Positions 43,957 to 52,225 of a stretch of 64,000 nt of DNA are shown here, one piece after another. Under the pieces are notes generated by a model. The model made no database searches. It was not told the DNA's origin and saw only the letters and a list, made by a program, of their open reading frames with translations. Within the stretch, counting starts at the first letter, position 1, and every line of letters starts with the position of its first letter. Origin of the DNA: Rikenellaceae bacterium (GTDB lineage: Bacteria > Bacteroidota > Bacteroidia > Bacteroidales > UBA932); contig DPKJ01000005.1 of assembly GCA_003542575.1 (NCBI GenBank), positions 408,061 through 472,060 on the forward strand. Reading direction: 5' to 3'. The translations under genes were made by a program, and so were the position numbers.

Positions 43957-46476
43957 ATGCTGGTTAAGTTTCATATTAATTGTCACACTAAATACGGTCA
44001 GGAGATTGTTTTGGATATTCATAATGTTTACGGTGAAAAAAATTCAGGACAACTCATGACATCAAAAATGAATTACATTGACGGTGATTGGAATTGTGAA
44101 GTCCCGGCAGATGATATATTGTCTCTGAAATACCGCTATCGACTGCTTGAAGCAAACTCTCTTGATTTAAACGAAGCCGGTTGTGACAGAGCATTGATTT
44201 TACCTGAAGGATTACAAATAAACGATGCATTACCATTTAATAGTAATGTGCTATCAAATGAAAAAGACCAGCTTGAGGTTTGGGATGAATGGAGACATTA
44301 TGATGATCACACACCATTTTATGCAACAGCCTTTACTGAGGTTTTATTTAGGAGATACAGATCAAAGAAATCATTAAATGGCAATTTAATGATTAACGTC
44401 TATGCACTTAATCTCTCAGATAATGAAATAGTTGTAATTGCCGGAAATTGTAAAATACTTGGTGATTGGGATGAATCTCAAGCAGTGGAGCTACATCACA
44501 TTGGAGGCGGATTATGGAATGGTTGTTTTGATAAAGGAGAACTTCCAGAAAAACTTGAGTATAAGTTTCTTATACAGTTAAGAAATAGTGAAGGAGTTAG
44601 AAATACTTGGGAGGAGGGGTTTAACAGAATTTACATAAATGAGTCAAATAAGGTATCAGTAATAAATCATAATAGAGTAAATATTCCGGCTAAAACCCCA
44701 CGAATTGCCGGAACCTCAATTCCGGTATTTTCACTAAGAAGCAACGATAGTTGTGGAATAGGTGATTTTGGTGACCTATTCAGAATGGTTGATTTTTTGA
44801 GCGAAACATCACAGAATATACTTCAAATTCTGCCGGTGAATGACACAACTGCAACTCATTCCTTAAAGGATAGTTACCCATACAATTCTATCTCTGTTTT
44901 TGCACTTCATCCATTATATCTGAACCTGCAAATGGCTGGAGATATTTCTGATAATGAATTTATTGAACATTTCAAGCTCGAGGCTGCTCAGCTCAATTCT
45001 CTACCAGAGATTGATTATTTAAGAACTGAGAAGTTAAAGTGGAGCTATATTAAAAAGTTATTTGAAATAAGGGGAGAGGAGCTGCTGAATTCTCCCGGCT
45101 TTCAACTTTTTTACAAAGAGCACTCTTCCTGGCTTGATCCCTATGCTGTATTCTGTCATTTAAGAGATAAGTATAAAACAGCAAATTATAGATTATGGCC
45201 ACATTTCACTAAATATGATTGCGTCGAAATTATGTCATTTTCAGAAAGTGACGAAGGTTGCAAATCTGAAGTTAAATTATTTCACTTTGTTCAATATAAT
45301 TTATACAGGCAGCTTTCCCAGTTAAGAGATTATGCCACGTCAAAAAAAATAATTCTTAAAGGAGATTTACCCATTGGAATAAGCAGAAATTCAGTTGAAG
45401 CCTGGACTGACCCGTTATTGTTTAATTTTGATATGCAAGCAGGAGCACCGCCTGATGATTTTTCTGAAAATGGTCAAAATTGGGGATTTCCTACCTATAA
45501 CTGGGAGGTTATGAAGATGGACGGTTATTTATGGTGGCGAAAAAGGTTGGAATTCATGTCCCATTTTTTTGATGCTTTCAGAATTGACCATATACTTGGC
45601 TTTTTCAGAATTTGGGAAATTCCGTTAAAATACCGGGATGGCCTTTCAGGAAGTTTTAACCCCTCGTATTCATATGACCGGAAACAGCTTCAAAATTTCA
45701 ATTTAGATAAAATTACAGATAGCCTGATTAAAAGTGGGTTATTAATTGAATCCTCACGGGAGTACAAGAGGTTCATTCCCATGATTAATGCTAAAAAAAC
45801 ACAGTTCTACAAACTATTAAAGTCTTCTGATCAAGAGGCATTTGACATTTTGTATAATCACTACTATTTTCATAATAATGAGAGTTTGTGGTCAGAAAGT
45901 GGTTTTGTAAAATTACAGGAATTACTATCATTCACTCAGATGCTGGCTTGTGCCGAAGACCTTGGGATGATACCTGCCTGTGTTCCAAAAGTGTTAAGAC
46001 ACTTCAAAACGCTTACTCTTGAAATACAGAGATTTCCAAAAGAGAGAGATCAAAAGTATGCTGACCCATCACAATTTCCATACTTTTCAATATGTGCCAC
46101 AGGTACTCATGATACTTCTACTTTAAGAGGTTGGCTGAACGAGATTGATGAAGAAGGGAATTTAATAGAATTAGAGCAGACCTTAAAAATAAAAATTAAA
46201 TCAAATAATAAAAGAGAAATTCTAATAGAGCTTTTAAAAACCAACCTAGATTCACCTTCTTTTGCAGCAATAATTCCGATGCAGGACTGGTTTAGCCTAT
46301 CTGATACACTTTCACAAAGAGATCCTGATGAGGAGAGAATTAATATACCATCAAATCCAAATCATATTTGGAACTACAGAATGCACAAAACAATTGAAGA
46401 GGTTACCTGTGATAACCTCTTCAAGAATTCTTTAAAGGCAATAGTAGCCGATTCAGGTAGAGGATCAGAGATTTAA
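43957..46476 (+). CDS. malQ: 4-alpha-glucanotransferase with N-terminal CBM20 domains (GH77)
   Basis: An 839-residue GH77 enzyme. Two N-terminal beta-sandwich starch-binding CBM20-like domains are seen: a weakly conserved one over residues 1-95 and a clear one over about 145-240 (GNCKILGDWDES). The catalytic region starts near 250 and has SYPYNSISVFALHP, the nucleophile aspartate in FRIDHILGFFRIWEIP, the acid/base in CAEDLGMIP and the ATGTHDTSTLRGW stretch. This is the plant DPE2-like/Bacteroidetes MalQ architecture. It transfers glucan segments in maltose or glycogen metabolism. The last 12 bases overlap the convergent symporter gene. Confidence 0.93.
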   Translation: MLVKFHINCHTKYGQEIVLDIHNVYGEKNSGQLMTSKMNYIDGDWNCEVPADDILSLKYRYRLLEANSLDLNEAGCDRALILPEGLQINDALPFNSNVLSNEKDQLEVWDEWRHYDDHTPFYATAFTEVLFRRYRSKKSLNGNLMINVYALNLSDNEIVVIAGNCKILGDWDESQAVELHHIGGGLWNGCFDKGELPEKLEYKFLIQLRNSEGVRNTWEEGFNRIYINESNKVSVINHNRVNIPAKTPRIAGTSIPVFSLRSNDSCGIGDFGDLFRMVDFLSETSQNILQILPVNDTTATHSLKDSYPYNSISVFALHPLYLNLQMAGDISDNEFIEHFKLEAAQLNSLPEIDYLRTEKLKWSYIKKLFEIRGEELLNSPGFQLFYKEHSSWLDPYAVFCHLRDKYKTANYRLWPHFTKYDCVEIMSFSESDEGCKSEVKLFHFVQYNLYRQLSQLRDYATSKKIILKGDLPIGISRNSVEAWTDPLLFNFDMQAGAPPDDFSENGQNWGFPTYNWEVMKMDGYLWWRKRLEFMSHFFDAFRIDHILGFFRIWEIPLKYRDGLSGSFNPSYSYDRKQLQNFNLDKITDSLIKSGLLIESSREYKRFIPMINAKKTQFYKLLKSSDQEAFDILYNHYYFHNNESLWSESGFVKLQELLSFTQMLACAEDLGMIPACVPKVLRHFKTLTLEIQRFPKERDQKYADPSQFPYFSICATGTHDTSTLRGWLNEIDEEGNLIELEQTLKIKIKSNNKREILIELLKTNLDSPSFAAIIPMQDWFSLSDTLSQRDPDEERINIPSNPNHIWNYRMHKTIEEVTCDNLFKNSLKAIVADSGRGSEI

Positions 46477-47688
46477 CTTTTCACCCTCAGAGTGTGCTAC
46501 TACTACTGCAGCACAAGCATCTCCGTGCACATTTACAGCTGTCCTAGGCATATCACATAACTGTTGTACGGCCAGAATAAGCCCGATACCCTCTAGTGGC
46601 AACCCGACTGCACTTAGTACTACCGCTACCATTACCAGTCCAGCCATTGGAATACCTGCTGCACCAATAGATGCTAAAACAGAGGTTAGAACTATAACAA
46701 ATTGCTGCCCAATAGATAAATCGATTCCATAAGCCTGTGCGATAAATATTGCAGTAACTCCCTCATAAAGAGCGGTTCCATTCATATTTATAGTACTTCC
46801 CAGTGGGAGTACAAAACTTGCAATCTTATTTGAAATGCCTGTTTTCTCTTGTGATTCCTTTATGGTTAACGGCAGGGTTGCCCCCGAAGAACAGGTAGAA
46901 AAGGCAGTCAGCAGAGGAATAGACATCTGCTTCATATGTTTGTATGGGTTCAGTCTTGTAAAGCCAAATACCAAAGCAGGCAAAACAGCCCCTGAATGGA
47001 TTATACAACCTGCCCATACTACTGCTGTGTAAACACCCAAACTGCTTATTATGCTAATTAATCTCTCATGATCACCGTTCTGGGCAGCAACAATATTGGA
47101 AACAATTGCAAAAACTCCAAGCGGTGTAAACCTAACTATGAATAGCGTCATTTTCATAAACACATCAAATGCCGATGTGAAGAAGTCTGTCATAGTTAGA
47201 GATGATTTTTCGTTGACCTTTGTTGCAAAAAATCCAAAGAGAATTGCAAAAAATATGACAGGCAACATGTTACCCTTTGTCAAATCAACAAATATATTTT
47301 CGGGAATAATGCTTACAATCTGATCTTTAAATGAAAGCTTAGTAACCGCAAGATCTGTTACAGTTTCGCTTAGATTAAGATCTGCACCAATCCCCGGCTG
47401 AAAAATATTTACCAGCAAAACGCCTAGTGTTGTGGCCAATAAAGTGGTTAGCAGATAGAATGAGAATGTTTTGCCTGCTAATCTACCCAAATCTTTATAT
47501 CCTCCCAGACTTGAAACTCCCATTATAAGTGATGAAAAAACTATTGGGATAGAGATCATCTTTAAAGCTCTGATAAACATATCACCAAGCCACTTAATTG
47601 ATGGTGTAAATTCATGGAATAATATTCCAAACGGCACTGCAATTATTATTGCAATCAGAATTTGCCAGTGAAGAGCAATTTTTTTCAT
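46465..47688 (-). CDS. Dicarboxylate/amino acid:cation symporter (SLC1/DAACS), acidic type
   Basis: A 407-residue SLC1-type transporter (GltPh/GltP fold) with eight membrane segments and two re-entrant hairpins. HP1 holds CSSGATLPL, segment 7 has NMNGTALYEG, and segment 8 has CDMPRTAVNVHGD, where the arginine corresponds to the acidic side-chain-binding Arg397 of GltPh. It therefore probably imports glutamate or aspartate with sodium or protons. It overlaps the stop of its tandem paralogue by one base (TAATG), so the pair is cotranscribed. Confidence 0.92.
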   Translation of the reverse strand: MKKIALHWQILIAIIIAVPFGILFHEFTPSIKWLGDMFIRALKMISIPIVFSSLIMGVSSLGGYKDLGRLAGKTFSFYLLTTLLATTLGVLLVNIFQPGIGADLNLSETVTDLAVTKLSFKDQIVSIIPENIFVDLTKGNMLPVIFFAILFGFFATKVNEKSSLTMTDFFTSAFDVFMKMTLFIVRFTPLGVFAIVSNIVAAQNGDHERLISIISSLGVYTAVVWAGCIIHSGAVLPALVFGFTRLNPYKHMKQMSIPLLTAFSTCSSGATLPLTIKESQEKTGISNKIASFVLPLGSTINMNGTALYEGVTAIFIAQAYGIDLSIGQQFVIVLTSVLASIGAAGIPMAGLVMVAVVLSAVGLPLEGIGLILAVQQLCDMPRTAVNVHGDACAAVVVAHSEGEKLNL

Positions 47689-48863
47689 TAAAGAACCTGT
47701 TTTTTATATATTTTATTTAATACCAGCGCAATCGCTCCGTCTCCTGTTACATTGCAAGCTGTTCCGAAACTATCCATAGTTATATAAAGGGCTATCATCA
47801 GACCTGTAAGTGTCTGATCAAATCCAAGCATCGATTGTAACAATGCCACTGCAGCCATAATTGCTCCTCCCGGCACTCCAGGTGCTGCAACCATAGTGAT
47901 TCCCAACATCATAATAAAACCTGCAAAAAGATCAAATCCTGTATTCATTCCTGACATGTACATAACAGCAAAAGCACATGAAACAATCTTAAGCATGCTT
48001 CCTGAAAGGTGTATTGTTGCACACAATGGTATAACAAAATCAGCAATTTCGTCATCAACTCCGTTTTTCTTAGCCTGAGCAAGAGTTACAGGAATTGTAG
48101 CAGCCGATGATTGAGTTCCTAGAGCAGTTACATATGCAGGAAGCATTGTAATCAAAGCCCTTAAAGGATTCTTGCCTGAAATAATACCGGCCAGAGTAAA
48201 TTGTACCAACAGGAGAATAATATGCATCGCAAATATCACCAGTATTATCTTAAAGAATAGAGATAGAACTGAAGATACCTGACCCTCTGCTCCTATTTTA
48301 AGAAATATTCCAAATATATAGAGAGGCAGCAATGGTATGATAACATCCTTAATGATTACAATAATAATATCCCGAAACTCCCATAGAGCAGATCTTAATT
48401 TTTGACCATTTACCGCAGAGACTCCCAGCCCAATAACAAATGCCAGTACAAGCGATGTAGTTACACCCATAAGAGGTGGCATTTCAATGGAGAAAAAAGC
48501 TCCAATATTTTCAGCCAGTTCTATACCACTTACGGTTAATGTCTCATCAGGATTAATAAGTAATGGCAATGACCACCTTGTAGTAAAATAGGAGAAGAAT
48601 CCGGCAACAATTGTTGAACCGTAAGCTATAGCGGCTGTAATTGCCAGAAGTTTTCCTGCACCTTTACCCAAATCGGCGATTCCGGGAGCCACAAGGCCCA
48701 GAATAAGAAGAGGTATGATAAATCCCAGAAAATTACCAAATATCCCGTTGATTGTAGCAAATATTCTAACAACCCATAAAGGTGAAAAAAGTGAGAATAA
48801 GATACCAAGAAAAATTGCAATAATAATCCTGGTTAAGAGCCCTGGTTTGAATTTTGTTATCAT
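47688..48863 (-). CDS. SLC1-type symporter, divergent paralogue
   Basis: A 391-residue SLC1-fold transporter, clearly related to its neighbour but changed at key sites. HP1 reads SSAATIP, and the segment 7 signature NMNGT is replaced by HLSGS. The segment 8 motif is FGTACNVTGD, with glycine at the position of the acidic-substrate arginine, though the following NVTGD is kept. These changes predict a substrate that is not a dicarboxylic amino acid, perhaps a neutral amino acid, and altered cation coupling. It lies six bases after the isoaspartyl peptidase gene in the same direction. Fold assignment is firm, substrate unknown. Confidence 0.87.
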   Translation of the reverse strand: MITKFKPGLLTRIIIAIFLGILFSLFSPLWVVRIFATINGIFGNFLGFIIPLLILGLVAPGIADLGKGAGKLLAITAAIAYGSTIVAGFFSYFTTRWSLPLLINPDETLTVSGIELAENIGAFFSIEMPPLMGVTTSLVLAFVIGLGVSAVNGQKLRSALWEFRDIIIVIIKDVIIPLLPLYIFGIFLKIGAEGQVSSVLSLFFKIILVIFAMHIILLLVQFTLAGIISGKNPLRALITMLPAYVTALGTQSSAATIPVTLAQAKKNGVDDEIADFVIPLCATIHLSGSMLKIVSCAFAVMYMSGMNTGFDLFAGFIMMLGITMVAAPGVPGGAIMAAVALLQSMLGFDQTLTGLMIALYITMDSFGTACNVTGDGAIALVLNKIYKKQVL

Positions 48864-48869
48864 GTAAGG

Positions 48870-49871
48870 TTATCTCTTAAAAGATTTCTCTTCCCCTTTC
48901 AAAACCCCAACTCCATATTCGCCATTAGATTTTGACCAGGCTCTGTGCATAAGACCTGTATTAAATACAAATGAGATATTTCCATTTTTGTCAACAGCGA
49001 TAATTCCACCGCCGGAGCCTCCCATTGGATCAATTTTATTAAAAATAACTTCATTTGCTGCAGCTTCAAGAGTCATCTCTTTGTATTCCATAAGCGCACA
49101 AATGTCATAAGCAACTACTCGTCTGATCCAGAATTCACCATGTCCTGTGCCTGATATTGCAGCTGTATTGTTATTTGCATAGGTTCCGGCACCAATAATT
49201 GGAACATCACCTACCCTGCCCCATTTTTTACCCGACATACCACCTGTAGATGTTGCTGCTGCAAGGTTGCCATAAATATCCAGAGCAACACATCCGACAG
49301 TGCCTCTGGGATCTTTTTGTTCTTTATTATCCCGGATTCTGTTGAATTGGTCCTCTCTTTGTCTTGTAGAAAAATAACTGTTGTCTACTACCTCAAGTCC
49401 CATTGATTTTGCAAAAGATGAAGCACCTTCTCCTATAAGAAGCACATGCGCCGTACTGTCTTTTACAAGTCTGGCTGCCATGATTGGATTCTTAATATCT
49501 TTGATTCCGGCAACGGCTCCTGCCATTAGGTTAGAACCATCCATTATTGCTGCATCCAGCTCGTGAGTCCCGTCAATTGTTTTCACTGCTCCTTTACCTG
49601 CATTAAAAAGAGGACAATTCTCAAGATATATCACTACACTTTCAACTGCTTCAATCGATGTTTTGCCTTCATCTAAAAGCATTTCCCCGATTTTAATTGC
49701 CTCAATAAGATGTTTTTCGTAATCTGCCTTTCTTTCGGCAGTCATTGAAGATGGAGCACCTCCGGCACCTCCGTGTAATGCTATTGCCCATTTTTTTGAC
49801 TCACTTTGAGAGAATGAGCTTATTGTTGCAATGGTAATCACCAGAGTGGTGAGTAAAGATTTCTTAATCAT
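48870..49871 (-). CDS. Isoaspartyl peptidase / L-asparaginase, exported
   Basis: A 333-residue plant-type (Ntn) asparaginase with an N-terminal signal peptide ending near SSFSQ (about 22). The activating cleavage site and nucleophile threonine are in DPRGTVGCVALD (about 191), with the upstream GKGAV and the late GTGHGEFWIR and GGSGGGIIAV motifs conserved. It would hydrolyse isoaspartyl dipeptides or asparagine in the periplasm. It heads a three-gene operon with two SLC1 carriers, so released aspartate is probably taken up immediately. Confidence 0.92.
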   Translation of the reverse strand: MIKKSLLTTLVITIATISSFSQSESKKWAIALHGGAGGAPSSMTAERKADYEKHLIEAIKIGEMLLDEGKTSIEAVESVVIYLENCPLFNAGKGAVKTIDGTHELDAAIMDGSNLMAGAVAGIKDIKNPIMAARLVKDSTAHVLLIGEGASSFAKSMGLEVVDNSYFSTRQREDQFNRIRDNKEQKDPRGTVGCVALDIYGNLAAATSTGGMSGKKWGRVGDVPIIGAGTYANNNTAAISGTGHGEFWIRRVVAYDICALMEYKEMTLEAAANEVIFNKIDPMGGSGGGIIAVDKNGNISFVFNTGLMHRAWSKSNGEYGVGVLKGEEKSFKR

Positions 49872-49892
49872 TGTTCAGTTTAGTTAGGTTTA

Positions 49893-49900
49893 CAAATATA
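49893..49900 (-). promoter_or_regulatory. -7 box for the isoaspartyl peptidase operon
   Basis: TATATTTG on the minus strand fits TAnnTTTG and ends 21 bases before the ATG at 49871. It lies downstream of the S46 terminator, indicating a separate transcript. Confidence 0.45.
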
Positions 49901-49943
49901 ACATTTTTAGTGTTTTTGTCAGGTATTAAAAGACATTCTAAAT

Positions 49944-49976
49944 AGAAAAGAGAGTGACTTTTTAACAGACACTCTC
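49944..49976 (-). terminator. Terminator after the S46 peptidase gene
   Basis: On the minus strand GAGAGTG (49970-49976) pairs with CACTCTC (49950-49956) across a 13-base loop, followed by TTTTCTATTT. It marks the end of the TonB/protease operon. Confidence 0.65.
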
Positions 49977-50002
49977 CTTTCATAAACAATACAAACTTAA
50001 CC

Positions 50003-52192
50003 TTACTTTATAATTAACTCTTTTATAACATAGTCTGATGGAGAATACTTATCTAAAATAAAAAGTATATATCTTATATCAACTGCTATAGATCTTGAAA
50101 TATCGTCGTCATATTTGTAGTCTGAAGCAACACCCTGCCAAATCCTGTCAAAATTAAGTCCAACAAGTTCTCCTTTTGAATTCAAAACTGGTGAACCTGA
50201 ACTTCCACTTGTGGTATGAGCATTGGTTAAAAAATTAACGGCTAGTTTACCCTCTTTTGTAGCATAATTTGCAAATTCCCTCTTAAGTAAGAGGTCTCTG
50301 ATTTTTTTAGGCATATAAAAATCTGAATCTTCAATATTGTTAAGATATTTTACATTTGCCCCTTCCAGATAAGTTGAACTAGTATATACGATACCATCTA
50401 TGGCAGCTGTTCCTTTCACCTGCCCATAGCTGATTCTTTGTGAGTTATTGGCATCCGGATATAGTCTCTCCCTTGAATTCATCTCTAACAATCCTGAAAT
50501 GTAGACATTGTTCATTTCCAGCAATTTTGCCTGAAGGGCCCCTCGTTGCCTGTTAATTCTATCAACATTAACCATATAATAACCAATGGACAACTGGTAA
50601 AGCGGGTCATTTTTAATCTTATTAGCAACATCTCTATCATCACTTTCAAGAAATGCCAATAATTTAACCTTATCAGTAAATATTGACTTTTCGAATACCT
50701 CTTTAGTTAATAGCTCTATATCACCGTTATAAATTGAAATATATCTGACCATTGACTCCGGTTTAAACATATCGGGCATCTCTTTATAATAACGATAAAG
50801 CATATTCCGGAACATTTTTCTGTCAACCTCATAGTCCCAGTTGTTAAAAAACTGGTTTGTAAGCCCAATTAGCCTTGAAGCTTCTGAATTTGCTGCTTTT
50901 AAGTCCTGGTTCTTTCTTGAATAAATTGCAGCAAGTTTTTCAAATTTTCCAATGAAAGGGACAATTTCAGAACCATTAATTCCCGCTTCGTTAAAATAGA
51001 TTTCAGCAAGGTTGTATTTTGATACCTCCTTATAATGTTCCTCCATCTTTTTAAGAATATCGCCATATTTTTCAACTCTATCTTTGTCTGATTTTACCCA
51101 ATCAATAAATTTGTTCTCTTCATCCCTCTTTTTATTAACTAAATCCATCTTTGTTACCCCCATAATCTCTCCTTTCCACCTTAGGTAGCTATTACCTACT
51201 GACGAAAGTCTTGATGTATATCTGAACTTTAATTCGGGATTTTCATTAATTGCATTATTAAGAATATCCATCTTATCTTTCCTGATGGCAACTCTGTGGG
51301 CATTATCGGTGTAGATTATCTTTTCAAGAGCAAATGATGGTATGTATTGCCGGGTTGAGCCGGGATAACCCGGTATCATTATAAAATCACCATCCTTAAC
51401 CCCTTTTGAAGATATCGAAAAAAAGTGTTTAGGCTTATATGGGACATTTTTAGCTGAAAAAGATGCCGGATTATTATCTTTATTAGCATAAACCCTTAGA
51501 ATTGCAAAATCTCCGGTGTGCCTTGGCCAACTGTAATTATCCTTGTCGCCCCCAAATTTACCAATAGCAAATGGGGGAGCGGCAACCATTCTGATATCTC
51601 TGTAAACGGCGTAAACATTCATAATGTACTGGCTGTTGCCAAACAAAGATTGCATTCTAACCTCGTACCTTGTGCCTTTAGTTGCACTCTTTGCTATCTC
51701 CTTCCCATTTTGATCAATCTTATCAAGTTTTTCTGATCCTGTTAAGCCCTCTGTCCCTTGGAGAATAGCATCAGTAACATCTTCCATTCTGATAAGTTGC
51801 TTCATTTGCAACCCGCGGCAGAGTGACTCTTCTGTTGGGTTTTTCGCCCAATAACCATATTTTAAAAAATCATTCTTTTCGGTTGAAAATCTCTCAATAT
51901 AAGAGAGTACAACATGATAGTTAGTAATAATAAGACCACTTCCGGAAATAAAACTCGCTGTTCCAAAACTCCTCAGATTGGCACCCTCTCCCATCAGTCC
52001 TATTACTGCATCTTTAACACAGGCTTTATTAATGCTGTAAATCTCTTCAGTAGATAATTTCAATCCCATTTTTCTCATTTCTGCAAACTTCTGCTCTTTT
52101 AATAACAGAGGAAGCCACATTCCCTCGTCAGCTTTTGCTTTAAAATTTGATAAAAAGGTTATTGATAATATAATAATAAGTAATCTTTTCAT
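50003..52192 (-). CDS. S46-family dipeptidyl peptidase, DPP11-like (Asp/Glu-specific)
   Basis: A 729-residue protein with a signal peptide ending near KAKA (about 21). The S46 family marker DEGMWLPLLL follows directly. The catalytic histidine is in ITNYHVV (about 92), the serine in TSGSSGSPVLN (about 667), and between them lies the helical domain of the family. The GLNFDR segment (about 680) has arginine where DPP11 binds acidic P1 side chains; DPP7 has glycine there. It should release dipeptides from N-termini with Asp/Glu at P1. It is the last gene of the TonB operon, 33 bases after the metalloprotease. Confidence 0.9.
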   Translation of the reverse strand: MKRLLIIILSITFLSNFKAKADEGMWLPLLLKEQKFAEMRKMGLKLSTEEIYSINKACVKDAVIGLMGEGANLRSFGTASFISGSGLIITNYHVVLSYIERFSTEKNDFLKYGYWAKNPTEESLCRGLQMKQLIRMEDVTDAILQGTEGLTGSEKLDKIDQNGKEIAKSATKGTRYEVRMQSLFGNSQYIMNVYAVYRDIRMVAAPPFAIGKFGGDKDNYSWPRHTGDFAILRVYANKDNNPASFSAKNVPYKPKHFFSISSKGVKDGDFIMIPGYPGSTRQYIPSFALEKIIYTDNAHRVAIRKDKMDILNNAINENPELKFRYTSRLSSVGNSYLRWKGEIMGVTKMDLVNKKRDEENKFIDWVKSDKDRVEKYGDILKKMEEHYKEVSKYNLAEIYFNEAGINGSEIVPFIGKFEKLAAIYSRKNQDLKAANSEASRLIGLTNQFFNNWDYEVDRKMFRNMLYRYYKEMPDMFKPESMVRYISIYNGDIELLTKEVFEKSIFTDKVKLLAFLESDDRDVANKIKNDPLYQLSIGYYMVNVDRINRQRGALQAKLLEMNNVYISGLLEMNSRERLYPDANNSQRISYGQVKGTAAIDGIVYTSSTYLEGANVKYLNNIEDSDFYMPKKIRDLLLKREFANYATKEGKLAVNFLTNAHTTSGSSGSPVLNSKGELVGLNFDRIWQGVASDYKYDDDISRSIAVDIRYILFILDKYSPSDYVIKELIIK

Positions 52193-52225
52193 TCTGTTAA
52201 TTAGTTTCCTTTTATGTAATGTGCT

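Noticed and set aside
43625..44059. 144-residue plus-strand frame across the omega-amidase and the start of malQ
   Set aside because: Overlaps two well-supported genes in other frames and has no recognisable domain.
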